DNA from: Deltaproteobacteria bacterium
GTDB lineage: Bacteria > Myxococcota_A > UBA9160 > UBA6930
Length of the DNA: 44,311 nt
NCBI GenBank assembly: GCA_028817435.1
Contig: JAPPPQ010000046.1
Coordinates: 1-44,311, forward strand
Direction: 5' to 3'
Shown: positions 25,002 to 33,402 of the stretch, piece after piece
Position numbering within the stretch: position 1 is the stretch's first letter
Layout of the letters: every line of letters begins with the position of its first letter
Notes under the pieces: model-generated
What the model was told of the DNA's origin: nothing
The model's input: only the letters and a program-made list of their open reading frames with translations
Databases searched by the model: none
Program-made: the position numbers and the translations under genes

Positions 25002-25733
25002 ATGGCGCTGGCCGATCAATTGCTCGCCGCAGAGCGCCGCCTCGGGCGGGAGCTCGCGCCGCTTGGTTTCGCCGCGCCGGTCACGCACATCTACAACCCG
25101 CTGGATTACGCGCGGCGGCCCCACGCGGCCTATCTGCGCCGCTATGCCCGGGCGGGGGTGCGGGTGCTCTACCTGGGCATGAATCCGGGGCCTTTTGGCA
25201 TGGCGCAAACGGGGGTGCCCTTCGGCGAGGTAGCCAAAGTGCGCGATTGGCTCGGCATTGAAGCGCCGGTGGCGCGGCCGCCGCGCGAGCATCCGCGCCG
25301 CCCGGTGCTGGGCTTCGCCTGCCCGCGCAGCGAGGTAAGCGGCGCGCGGCTCTGGGGCGCCATTGCCGCGCACTGGCGGCAGCCCGCGCGCTTTTTCCGC
25401 CACAACTTTGTGGCCAACTACTGCCCGCTGATTTTTCTGACGGCGAGCGGGCGCAACCGCACCCCCGCACAACTGCCCGCCGCCGAGCGCGCCCCCCTCT
25501 ACCGCGCCTGCGACGCCGCCCTGCTGCGGCTGGTGGAGCTGCTGCGCCCCGCCTGGGTGGTGGGCGTGGGCCGCTTCGCCGAGCAGCGCGCGCGGGAGGC
25601 CCTGCAACAGCGGCCCGCTGCCCCGCGCATCGGCGGCATTCTCCACCCCAGCCCCGCCAACCCCGCCGCCAACCAAGGCTGGGCCAAACAAGCCGCCCGC
25701 CAGCTCCGCGCCCAGGGCATTTGCCAAAGCTGA
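25002..25733 (+). CDS. SMUG1-family uracil-DNA glycosylase
   Basis: This 243-residue protein follows animal SMUG1 closely. Residues 59-75 (GMNPGPFGMAQTGVPFG) form the active-site loop, next comes VRDWLGI, then RPVLGFACPRSEVSGARLWG. FVANYCPLIFLTASGRN supplies the base-binding Asn, and the C-terminal HPSPANP (215-221) carries the catalytic-loop His. SMUG1 removes uracil and oxidised pyrimidines such as 5-hydroxymethyluracil from DNA in base excision repair. Length is close to the usual value. ATG 25002 starts the conserved N-terminus, while the open frame upstream is an infA shadow. This subfamily is best known from animals and has a patchy bacterial distribution, so its presence is notable. 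Confidence 0.93.
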   Translation: MALADQLLAAERRLGRELAPLGFAAPVTHIYNPLDYARRPHAAYLRRYARAGVRVLYLGMNPGPFGMAQTGVPFGEVAKVRDWLGIEAPVARPPREHPRRPVLGFACPRSEVSGARLWGAIAAHWRQPARFFRHNFVANYCPLIFLTASGRNRTPAQLPAAERAPLYRACDAALLRLVELLRPAWVVGVGRFAEQRAREALQQRPAAPRIGGILHPSPANPAANQGWAKQAARQLRAQGICQS

Positions 25734-25760
25734 GCTACCCTGCCCCCCGCCAGCGGCCCC

Positions 25761-25853
<93 letters not shown>

Positions 25854-25917
25854 CCGCGCCGGCGGCCTGCTAGGCTGGGGGAGGCGGGCGCTGCGGCCCG
25901 CGGGAGGCGGAGCGGCA

Positions 25918-27747
25918 TTGTCTTACCAGGTGCTGGCGCGCAAGTGGCGGCCCCACACTTTTGACGAAGTGACGGGGCAGGCCCATGTGACCACGCCGCT
26001 GCGCAATGCCATCCGCAGCGGGCGCATTCCCCACGCCATTTTGCTGACGGGGCCGCGCGGCACCGGCAAGACCACGCTGGCGCGCATTTTCGCCTGCTGC
26101 CTCAACGCCGACGGCGGCCCCAGCGATTCCCCCGCCCGGGACAACCCGGCCTGCCTCGAAATCCAGAGCGGCAGCTCGACGGATGTGCAGGAGATTGACG
26201 CCGCCAGCCGCACCAGCGTGGACGATGTGCGCGAGATCATCGAGTCGATTCGCTATGCCGCCGCGCCGGGCAAGTGGCGCATCTTCATTGTGGACGAGGT
26301 GCATATGCTCTCGACGCCGGCCTTCAACGCGCTGCTCAAAACGCTGGAAGAGCCGCCGCCGAAGAGCCTGTTCCTGTTCTGCACCACGAATCCCGAGAAG
26401 ATTCCCTTCACCGTAACTTCGCGCTGCCAGCGCTACGACCTGCGGCGCATTCCCACGGCAGAAGTCACGGCGCGGCTGGCAGAAATCGCCGAGGCCGAAT
26501 CCGTCGAGGTATCGCGCGCCAGCTTGCTGGAAGTGGCGCGGGCGGGCGACGGCTCGCTGCGCGATGCGCTCACTTTGCTCGACCAGCTCATCGCCAGCGG
26601 CGGCGGCAAGGTGGAAGACGAGCGCGTCGCCGAGTTGCTGGACTTGATTGACCGCCGCGTGCTGCACGAAATCGCCCGCGCCTGCATGGCCGGCGAATCC
26701 GCCGAGGCGCTGACTGCCTGCCGCAACGCCTGGCAGTCCGGCGCAGATGCCCGGCGCTTGGGCGCGGCGCTGCTCGGCGTGTTGCGCGATCTGGTGGTGC
26801 TGCAGGTCGCCCCGCAGCAGAATTTGGTGGAGGCGGCGGACGACGAGTTGCAGGCGCTGCGCGCGCTTTCCGAAAGCGCCGAGCCCGCCCGGCTGCGCCG
26901 TATGTTCCGCGCCCTGCTGCGCGAGCAGGAAGACCTCGCCTGGGCTCCCGATCCCTTCGCCGTGCTGGAAATGGCGGTGCTGCGCCTGGCCTCGCTCCCC
27001 CCCGGCGACCAGGTGGAGACGCTGCTCAACCGACTCGACGCCCTTGAACAGCAACTGCAGGGCGCACCGCCCCGTGGCGGCGCGCCCTCCGGCGGCGCAA
27101 AGCCCGCACAGCGCGGCGCACGCAACACGGGCGGCGCGCGCAGCGCGGCCAAGCGCAGCAGCGCGGACACTGCGGGCGCGGGCGCAGGCGCGGCAAACGC
27201 AGCGGCAAACACGGCAGCGAACATGGCGGCAAATTCCGCGCCGCCGCCCGCGGCAACATCGCCCGCACCGCCGCCGCACGCGCCAACTCCACCCGCGGCA
27301 ACGCCACCCGTGCCCGCGCAGACGCCGCCCGCGGCGGATGCGCCGCTGGCCGAGGTGTTCGCGCAGTTCTGCAGCTTCGCCCAGCGCGAAAACCGCGGAC
27401 TCTTCGCCGCACTGGAAGGCGGCAGCCTGCTGGCGCGCGGCGAGGGCGTGCTGCGCATTGCCCTGCCCTCCGAGCTGGCGGTGCGGCGGCTTGAACAGCG
27501 CGCGCGGGAATTCGACGCGGTGTGCGCGCGCTTCTTCGGCGAGCCGCTGCGCACGCACTTCGAGTGGGCGGGCGAAAACGCCGCGCAAAAGCCCGCCAAC
27601 AACACCGCGCGCGAAAACGCCGCACGCGAAAACGGCGAGTGGAAGCGCCGCGCCCTGGACAATCCCGCGGTAAACGACGCCGCCGAAATCTTCGGCGCCA
27701 GCATCCGCGATATCCGCCCGCTTGCGCCGCCGGGAGAAAACCCGTGA
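25918..27747 (+). CDS. dnaX: DNA polymerase III gamma/tau subunit
   Basis: This is a 609-residue clamp-loader ATPase. Walker A GPRGTGKT is at 45-52, Walker B DEVH at 126-129 and SRC with the arginine finger at 168-170. Domain III follows, then a Pro/Ala-rich linker (about 385-480) and a tau-like C-terminal domain. The start is TTG 25918 with GGGAGG 10-15 bases upstream and homology from SYQVLARKWRP. The frame runs back into tRNA-Ser, which is spurious. Oddity: the zinc module that normally has four Cys keeps only the first and last (Cys60/61 and Cys79). The two middle Cys are replaced in SPARDNPAC. The stop overlaps the GTG of ybaB by 4 bases, in the classic dnaX-ybaB-recR order. Confidence 0.95.
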   Translation: MSYQVLARKWRPHTFDEVTGQAHVTTPLRNAIRSGRIPHAILLTGPRGTGKTTLARIFACCLNADGGPSDSPARDNPACLEIQSGSSTDVQEIDAASRTSVDDVREIIESIRYAAAPGKWRIFIVDEVHMLSTPAFNALLKTLEEPPPKSLFLFCTTNPEKIPFTVTSRCQRYDLRRIPTAEVTARLAEIAEAESVEVSRASLLEVARAGDGSLRDALTLLDQLIASGGGKVEDERVAELLDLIDRRVLHEIARACMAGESAEALTACRNAWQSGADARRLGAALLGVLRDLVVLQVAPQQNLVEAADDELQALRALSESAEPARLRRMFRALLREQEDLAWAPDPFAVLEMAVLRLASLPPGDQVETLLNRLDALEQQLQGAPPRGGAPSGGAKPAQRGARNTGGARSAAKRSSADTAGAGAGAANAAANTAANMAANSAPPPAATSPAPPPHAPTPPAATPPVPAQTPPAADAPLAEVFAQFCSFAQRENRGLFAALEGGSLLARGEGVLRIALPSELAVRRLEQRAREFDAVCARFFGEPLRTHFEWAGENAAQKPANNTARENAARENGEWKRRALDNPAVNDAAEIFGASIRDIRPLAPPGENP

Positions 27748-28055
27748 GCGAGCTGCCCGACTTCCGCGAAATGCTCGCCCAGGCCCGCGAAATGCAGGGC
27801 AAGCTGGAGCAGGTGCAGCGGACCCTGGCGCAGCGCCGCGTGGAGGGCGCGGCCGGCGGCGGCATGGTGCGCGCAGTAGCCAACGGCGAAATGCGCATTC
27901 TGGAAGTGCACATTGAGGCCGCGCTCTTTGAGAGCGGCGACCGCGCCATGCTGCAGGATCTGGTGGCCGCCGCGGTAAACGACGCGCTGCAGAACGCCCA
28001 GGGCATGATGCAGGAAGAGCTGCAGCGCACCGCAAATTTGCCCGGCGGCGCGTGA
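27744..28055 (+). CDS. ybaB: YbaB/EbfC nucleoid-associated protein
   Basis: This 103-residue protein has the YbaB features: a helix rich in Gln/Glu (FREMLAQAREMQGKLEQVQ), the GGGMVRAVANGEM strand pair and the QDLVAAAVNDALQNAQ helix. The family binds DNA as a dimer and is nearly always found between dnaX and recR. GTG 27744 overlaps the dnaX stop (GTGA), with GGGAG about 7 bases upstream. Its own stop overlaps the recR start in the same GTGA manner, so the three genes are coupled. Confidence 0.93.
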   Translation: MSELPDFREMLAQAREMQGKLEQVQRTLAQRRVEGAAGGGMVRAVANGEMRILEVHIEAALFESGDRAMLQDLVAAAVNDALQNAQGMMQEELQRTANLPGGA

Positions 28056-28651
28056 AGACTCCGCCGCCCATTGAGCGCCTGGTCGCCGAGCTGCGCAGGC
28101 TGCCGGGCATTGGCGAAAAGTCCGCCACCCGGCTCGCCTTCTTTCTGCTCGCCGCCCCCGAGCGCGCGGTGCGCGCGCTGGCCGATGCAATTTTGCGCGT
28201 GAAGCTCGAAATCATTCTCTGCGAGCGCTGCTTCGATCTCACCGACGCCTCGCCCTGCCCCATTTGCAAAGACGAGCGCCGCGACGCTGCGCTGCTCTGC
28301 GTGGTGGAAGAACCCGCAGACCGCGCCGCCGTGGAGCGCAGCGGCGCGTGGCGCGGCCACTACTTTGTGCTCGGCGGCGCGCTCTCGCCCATTGACGGCA
28401 TTGGCCCCGAAGATTTGCGCATTGCAGAACTGGAAGCGCGGGTGCGCGGCGGCGCGGTGCGCGAAGTGGCGCTGGCCACCAACCCCAACGCCGAAGGCGA
28501 CGCCACCGCCCATTACCTGGCCGAGCGCCTGCGCGATTGCGGCGCGCGGCTCACCCGCATCGCCTACGGCATGCCCATGGGCGGCGATCTGGAATACGCC
28601 GACCAGGTCACCATCGGGCGCTCGCTGCAGAACCGCAGCGAACTCTCCTGA
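28052..28651 (+). CDS. recR: Recombination protein RecR
   Basis: This 199-residue protein matches RecR in length and layout. It has an N-terminal helix-hairpin-helix (LRRLPGIGEKSATRLAF), a four-Cys zinc finger (Cys57, 60, 69, 72) and a Toprim domain opening with LCVVEEPAD at 82-90. The C-terminal Walker-B-like region has YGMPMGGDLEYAD. RecR works with RecO and RecF to load RecA at gaps. GTG 28052 overlaps the ybaB stop. The stop at 28649-28651 faces the methyltransferase gene that ends at 28654, a 2-base convergent gap. Confidence 0.96.
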   Translation: MKTPPPIERLVAELRRLPGIGEKSATRLAFFLLAAPERAVRALADAILRVKLEIILCERCFDLTDASPCPICKDERRDAALLCVVEEPADRAAVERSGAWRGHYFVLGGALSPIDGIGPEDLRIAELEARVRGGAVREVALATNPNAEGDATAHYLAERLRDCGARLTRIAYGMPMGGDLEYADQVTIGRSLQNRSELS

Positions 28652-28653
28652 AC

Positions 28654-29373
28654 TCAGCGCCGCTGCAGCGTGCGAAAAGAAAGTATGGGAAGCGTGGGGG
28701 CCAGAATGGGCGCGGCGGCGATGGCCCGGCGCAGCGCCCGGGCCGAGAGCGACGCGCCGCCGCCGATGAAAATGCGGTTGTCGTAGCCCGCCAGGCGAAT
28801 CTGCACCAGGTTGCGGAAGCGGCGGCGCAGAGAGGCGGCAATGGCCGGCCCCTCGTCAATGGCGTTGCTGGCCAGCACGCCGCCGGGGCACAGGCGCTGC
28901 GCCGCCCACGCGAAGGCGGGTTCGGGAATGCCTTGGGGCTTTTGCAGCTCGGCCTGGTTGCCAATGAAGCAATCCTCCAAAATCAAATCAAAGCGCGAGC
29001 GGCTGTTCTGCAGAAAATCGCGGGCGTCGGCCCGCACCGCCTCAATGCCCAGCGCGGCGAGTCCAAAGCGGCTCTGCGCCAGGCGCAACACCGCGGGATC
29101 AATTTCGACTCCCACAATGCGCGCGGCGGGCGCAAGGGCGCGGACAATGCGCGCCGCGCTGCCGCCGCCGAGTCCCAGCAGCAGCACCGCGCGGCGGCGC
29201 TGCACGGGCAGCGCCAGCAGCGCCGCGGCCAAAGCGTCCCACACCGAGCCGGTGGCCGTGCGCCCGGACACCAGGCAGGAGGCGAAGCTGTCGCCAATGC
29301 GCAGTTCCAGCCGCGCGCCGCGCCGCCGCACCCGCGCCGGGAGCGCCGCGCCGGGCCGGTAAACTCGCGCCAT
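28654..29373 (-). CDS. Spermidine-synthase-like SAM-dependent methyltransferase
   Basis: This is a 239-residue Rossmann protein. The SAM site is LLLGLGGGSAARIVRAL, followed by the acidic end of strand 2, IVGVEIDPAVL, and by VRADARDFL and FDLILEDCF. That pattern belongs to spermidine-synthase-like (fused-type or PMT-like) proteins. The usual polyamine-binding aspartates are not obvious, so the substrate is open. A short beta domain precedes the core. ATG 29373 is chosen because homology begins near it. This ATG overlaps the divergent priA ATG by 2 bases in the palindrome CATG. The gene ends 2 bases from the recR stop. Confidence 0.78.
   Translation of the reverse strand: MARVYRPGAALPARVRRRGARLELRIGDSFASCLVSGRTATGSVWDALAAALLALPVQRRRAVLLLGLGGGSAARIVRALAPAARIVGVEIDPAVLRLAQSRFGLAALGIEAVRADARDFLQNSRSRFDLILEDCFIGNQAELQKPQGIPEPAFAWAAQRLCPGGVLASNAIDEGPAIAASLRRRFRNLVQIRLAGYDNRIFIGGGASLSARALRRAIAAAPILAPTLPILSFRTLQRR
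29360..29365 (+). promoter_or_regulatory. -10 box (TAAACT) of a leaderless priA promoter
   Basis: TAAACT ends 6 bases before ATG 29372. It lies inside the coding sequence of the divergent methyltransferase, so the priA promoter must overlap that gene. Confidence 0.4.
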
Positions 29374-31849
29374 GGTCCGCGCCTCCGCCGCACAGGCCGA
29401 CTCTACTGCGGCCGCCACGGGCGTGGCGGCGGTGGCGCGGGTGGCGCTGCCGCTGCCGCTGGATCGGCTCTTCGATTACGCCGTGCCCGCGGCGCTTTCC
29501 AATGCAGCGCAGGCGGGCTGCCGGGTGCGGGTCAGCGCGGGGCGCAGGCGGCTCAATGGAATCATCGTGGAGCGCGTTTGCGATTCGCAAGAGCCGAAGC
29601 TGCGCGAGATTGAGGCCGTGCTCGATGCGGAGCCGGTGTTGACGGCCGCGCTGCTGGGCGTGCTGCGCGCCGAGGCCGAAGCGCTGCTCTGCCCCATCGG
29701 CATTGCGCTGCGCGCCGCGCTGCCCCCCGGCTCTGCGCCGCGCATCAGCCGGGGTTTTGCGGCCACGCCGCGCGGCCGCACTGCGCTGCACGCCGGTGCG
29801 CTGCCGGCCGCGGCGCGCGCCGTGCTGGCCGCGCTGGAAAGGGGGCCGCGCAGCGCGGCAGAGCTGACCCGCAAAGCGGGCGCCAGCCCCGGGTTGCTCG
29901 CCGGGCTGTTGCGCGATGGCCTGCTCAGCGCGCAATCCATTGAGCGCGGCCCCCGCGCGCGCCCGGCGGTGAAGCGCATCGCCCGGGTTGCAAAAGGCGT
30001 GGATGTGGAAGCCGCCTGCGCGAAAGAATTGCGCCGCGCGCCGAAGCAGCGCGAGCTGCTGCGCAAACTGCAAGCCGATGGCCCCACGCCGCTGCGCGAG
30101 CTTCGCGCGGGAAATCCCCGCGCCACCGGGCTGCTGCACAGCCTGGTGCAGAGCGGTTTTGCCGCGCTGGAAGAAGCGCCCGCGCTCTCTGCCACCGGAC
30201 TGCCCGAGGCGGACCGCGCCGTCACTCTGCTGCCGGAACAGCGCGCGGCCTGCGACGCCATCGGCGCTGCAATTGCCGCGCGCGAGCCGACGCCCTTTCT
30301 GCTGCACGGCGTAACGGGCAGCGGCAAAACCGAGGTGTATCTGCGCGCCGTGGCCCAGGCCATCGGCGCGGGACGCCAGGCCATCGTGCTGGTTCCCGAG
30401 ATCACCCTTACGCATCAAATTCTCGGGCGGCTGCGCGCGCGCTTCGGCGACCGGCTGGCGGTGCTGCACAGCGGGCTTTCGCCGGGAGAGCGGCTCGCCC
30501 AGTGGCAGCGGCTGCGCCGGGGCGAAGTGGAAATTGCGGTAGGCGCGCGCTCGGCACTCTTTGCACCGGCGCGCGATCTCGGCGTCATTGTGGTGGATGA
30601 AGAGCACGACAGCGCCTACAAAAGCGAAGAGGGCTTCCGCTATCACGCGCGGCATTTGGCGCTGCGCCGCGCACACGCCGATGGCTGTCCGCTGGTGCTG
30701 GGCAGCGCCACGCCCTCGCTGGAAGTGCGCGCGGCGGCGCAGCGCGGCGGCGTCCGCCATCTGCGGCTGCCGCGCCGCATTGGCGGCCAGCCGCTGCCCG
30801 CCGTAACTCTGGTGGATATGGCGGCGGAGCGCGCTGCCCTGCCGCGCGGGCGCAGGCTGATTCTCTCCGGCGCGCTGCGCAGCGCGCTGCGCGAAACGCT
30901 GGCCGATGGCGCGCAGGCAATTCTGTTTCTCAACCGGCGCGGCTTTTCGACGCAAATTGCCTGCTTCGCCTGCCAGCATGTGCTGCGCTGCCGCAACTGC
31001 GATATCGCCCTGACCTGGCACGCCGCCGCAAACCTGCTGCGCTGCCATTACTGCGATTACGAAATCCGGCCCGCGTCCAATTGCCCCAGTTGCGGCGCGG
31101 AAGATTCGGCGCTGTTGGGAGTCGGCACCGAGCGCCTGGAAGAAGAAGTGCGCGCGCACTTTCCCGACGCGCGCATTGCGCGCCTGGATCGCGACACCGC
31201 GGCGCGGCGCGGCGCGGCCCGCGCGCTGCTGGCCGGTTTGCAGAGCGGCGAATTGGATGTGCTGGTGGGCACGCAAATGGTCGCCAAGGGCCACGATTTT
31301 GCCGGCGTCCGCCTGGTGGGCGTGGTGAACGCGGATTTGGGCCTGCACTTTCCGGATTTCCGCGCGGCCGAGCGCACCTTTCAGTTGTTGACCCAGGTAG
31401 CGGGGCGCGCGGGGCGCGGCCCTGCGCCCGGCCGCGTGGTGGTGCAGAGCTACGCGCCGCAGCACTACGCAATTCGCCCGGTGCTGCAGCACGATTACGA
31501 GAGCTTCTACGCCGAGGAAATGCGCCAGCGCCAGGCCCACGGGTATCCGCCCTGGGGGCAGCTCGGGCTGGTGCGCATCAGCGGCGAGGAAGAATCCCGC
31601 GCGCGCCTGGCCGCCGCCGAGCTGGCGGATCTGGCGCGCAGCGCCGCGGCGGCCTGCGGCGGCTCGGTGCTGGGTCCCGCGCCCGCGCCCATTGCCCGGC
31701 TGCGCGGGCGCCACCGCTTTCAGTTTGTGGTGAAGCACAAGCAGCGCGAGGCGTTGCGCCAGGTGCTGCTGCGGGTGCGCGACGCCGCCACCGCGCAACC
31801 GGGCGCGCTGCGCATCGGCGTGGATCCCCATCCCCACGATATGCTCTGA
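29372..31849 (+). CDS. priA: Primosomal helicase PriA
   Basis: This is an 825-residue replication-restart helicase. The N-terminal 3'-DNA-binding domain begins with VARVALPLPLDRLFDYAVP. Walker A GVTGSGKT is at 313-320 and DEEH at 409-412. The eight zinc-binding cysteines (531, 534, 540, 543, 558, 561, 571, 574) are all present, and GTQMVAKGHDF with QVAGRAGRG marks the second helicase domain. PriA reloads the replisome at stalled forks. ATG 29372 gives about 20 extra residues before the conserved domain, and a slightly later GTG is possible. def follows after a 17-base gap. Confidence 0.96.
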   Translation: MVRASAAQADSTAAATGVAAVARVALPLPLDRLFDYAVPAALSNAAQAGCRVRVSAGRRRLNGIIVERVCDSQEPKLREIEAVLDAEPVLTAALLGVLRAEAEALLCPIGIALRAALPPGSAPRISRGFAATPRGRTALHAGALPAAARAVLAALERGPRSAAELTRKAGASPGLLAGLLRDGLLSAQSIERGPRARPAVKRIARVAKGVDVEAACAKELRRAPKQRELLRKLQADGPTPLRELRAGNPRATGLLHSLVQSGFAALEEAPALSATGLPEADRAVTLLPEQRAACDAIGAAIAAREPTPFLLHGVTGSGKTEVYLRAVAQAIGAGRQAIVLVPEITLTHQILGRLRARFGDRLAVLHSGLSPGERLAQWQRLRRGEVEIAVGARSALFAPARDLGVIVVDEEHDSAYKSEEGFRYHARHLALRRAHADGCPLVLGSATPSLEVRAAAQRGGVRHLRLPRRIGGQPLPAVTLVDMAAERAALPRGRRLILSGALRSALRETLADGAQAILFLNRRGFSTQIACFACQHVLRCRNCDIALTWHAAANLLRCHYCDYEIRPASNCPSCGAEDSALLGVGTERLEEEVRAHFPDARIARLDRDTAARRGAARALLAGLQSGELDVLVGTQMVAKGHDFAGVRLVGVVNADLGLHFPDFRAAERTFQLLTQVAGRAGRGPAPGRVVVQSYAPQHYAIRPVLQHDYESFYAEEMRQRQAHGYPPWGQLGLVRISGEEESRARLAAAELADLARSAAAACGGSVLGPAPAPIARLRGRHRFQFVVKHKQREALRQVLLRVRDAATAQPGALRIGVDPHPHDML

Positions 31850-31854
31850 AACGC

Positions 31855-31860
31855 TATCCT
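31855..31860 (+). promoter_or_regulatory. -10 box (TATCCT) of a leaderless def promoter
   Basis: TATCCT ends 6 bases before the def ATG at 31867, in the short gap after priA. No Shine-Dalgarno is present. Confidence 0.4.
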
Positions 31861-31866
31861 CCCGCC

Positions 31867-32421
31867 ATGGCGCTCCGCCCCGTGCTGCAATTTCCCGATC
31901 CGCGTCTGCGGCGCCGCTCGCTGCCGCTGCCCGAAGGCGCGCTCTCTCCCGCCCTGCGCGAACTCGCCCGGGACATGATCGAGATTATGTATGACGAGCC
32001 GGGCATCGGCCTCGCCGCGCCGCAGGTGGGCGAAGCCATCCGCCTGGTGGTGATGGATACCGATTGGGACAGCGAGGATCCCGCCACCCGCAACCCCAGC
32101 GTGCTGGTGAACCCGCAAATCATCGCGCGCCGCGGGCAGCTTACCTGGACCGAAGGCTGTCTCTCGGTGCCCGACTTTCAGGCCGATGTGGAGCGCGCCG
32201 AGCATGTGCAGGTCCGCTACGCCGATCTGGAGGGCAAGCTGCACAGCGAAGAAGTCTCGGGGCTGCGCGCCGTGTGTTTTCAGCACGAGCTCGACCACCT
32301 CGACGGCATTCTCTTCATAGACCGCATCAGCAAACTGCGGCGCGATGGCTATGTGCGGCGGCGCAGAAAGGCGCTGAAGTTCGCCGCGCCCGCAGCGGGC
32401 CGGCCGGGCGCGGCGCTCTGA
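31867..32421 (+). CDS. def: Peptide deformylase
   Basis: This is a 184-residue metalloenzyme that removes the formyl group from nascent proteins. The three family motifs are intact: GIGLAAPQVG at 46-55, EGCLS with metal ligand Cys98, and QHELDHLDG with His140, catalytic Glu141 and His144. A basic tail (YVRRRRKALK) follows the core helix. The stop abuts the fmt GTG with no gap, the usual def-fmt pairing. Confidence 0.97.
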   Translation: MALRPVLQFPDPRLRRRSLPLPEGALSPALRELARDMIEIMYDEPGIGLAAPQVGEAIRLVVMDTDWDSEDPATRNPSVLVNPQIIARRGQLTWTEGCLSVPDFQADVERAEHVQVRYADLEGKLHSEEVSGLRAVCFQHELDHLDGILFIDRISKLRRDGYVRRRRKALKFAAPAAGRPGAAL

Positions 32422-33402
32422 GTGCGGGGGCTGCGGCTCGCCTTCTTCGGCACGCCCGGCTTTGCCGCGCCGACCCTCGCCCGGCTGCTCGGCGGCGCGC
32501 ACCCCGTGGTGGCCGTGGTGACGCAGCCCGAACGGCCGCGCGGCCGCGGCCGTCAACGCGCGCCCCTGCCCGTAGCCGCGCTGGCGGCAACAGCCGGCGT
32601 GCCGCTGCTGCAGCCCGAGCGCGCGGGCAGCGCCGAAAACCTGGAAGCGCTGGCGGCGCTGGAGCCGGAGCTGGGCGTGGTGGTGGCTTTCGGCCAGTTT
32701 CTGCCGAAGCGGCTGCGCGAATTGCCGGCCTGCGGCTACTGCATCAACGCCCACGCCAGTTTGTTGCCGCGCCAGCGCGGCGCAGCGCCCATTCCCCACG
32801 CCATTTTGGCGGGAGATGCCGAAACCGGAGTTTCGATCATGCGCATTGCGCGCGAAATGGATGCCGGCCCGCTCATGTTCGCGGAGCGCGGCGGGCGCTC
32901 GCGCTTCCGCACGCCCATTGCGGAAGAGGATGACGCCGGCAGCCTCGGCGCGCGGCTGGCGGCGCTGGCCGCCGAAGCCACCGCCTGCGCCGTGGACGCC
33001 ATCGCCGCGGGCAACGCCGCCTGGACCGGGCAACATCACGCCGCCGCCACCCTTGCGCCGAAAATCGGCCCCGCCGAGGCGCGGCTGGATTTCCGCGCCT
33101 CTGCCGAGTCTCTCGCGCGCCGGGTGCGCGCGCTGTCGCCCCGCCCCGGCGCGCAGGCCATGCTCGGCAATTTGCGCCTGCGCATTCTCGCCGCCCGCGC
33201 AGAGCCCGCCCCGCGCACGGGCCAAAGCGCTGCGCCGGGCGCGCTGCATTGCAGCGAAGGAGCGCTGCGCGCCGCCACCGGCGATGGCTGGCTGCGCCTG
33301 TTGCGGTTGCAGCGCGCGGGCGGCCGCGTTCTCGCTGCAGAGGATTTTTTGCGCGGCCAGCGCATTCCCGATGGCGCGCGCTTCGCCACGCCCACGCCAT
33401 GA
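32422..33402 (+). CDS. fmt: Methionyl-tRNA formyltransferase
   Basis: This 326-residue protein formylates initiator Met-tRNA with 10-formyl-THF. FFGTPGFAAPTL opens the formyltransferase domain. The catalytic residues lie in NAHASLLPRQRG (Asn109, His111) and REMDAGP (Asp147). The C-terminal OB domain includes EARLDFRASAESLARRVRAL. GTG 32422 follows the def stop directly. The stop overlaps the rsmB ATG (ATGA). A second formyltransferase-fold enzyme of a different subtype is encoded at 18467-19432. Confidence 0.96.
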   Translation: MRGLRLAFFGTPGFAAPTLARLLGGAHPVVAVVTQPERPRGRGRQRAPLPVAALAATAGVPLLQPERAGSAENLEALAALEPELGVVVAFGQFLPKRLRELPACGYCINAHASLLPRQRGAAPIPHAILAGDAETGVSIMRIAREMDAGPLMFAERGGRSRFRTPIAEEDDAGSLGARLAALAAEATACAVDAIAAGNAAWTGQHHAAATLAPKIGPAEARLDFRASAESLARRVRALSPRPGAQAMLGNLRLRILAARAEPAPRTGQSAAPGALHCSEGALRAATGDGWLRLLRLQRAGGRVLAAEDFLRGQRIPDGARFATPTP

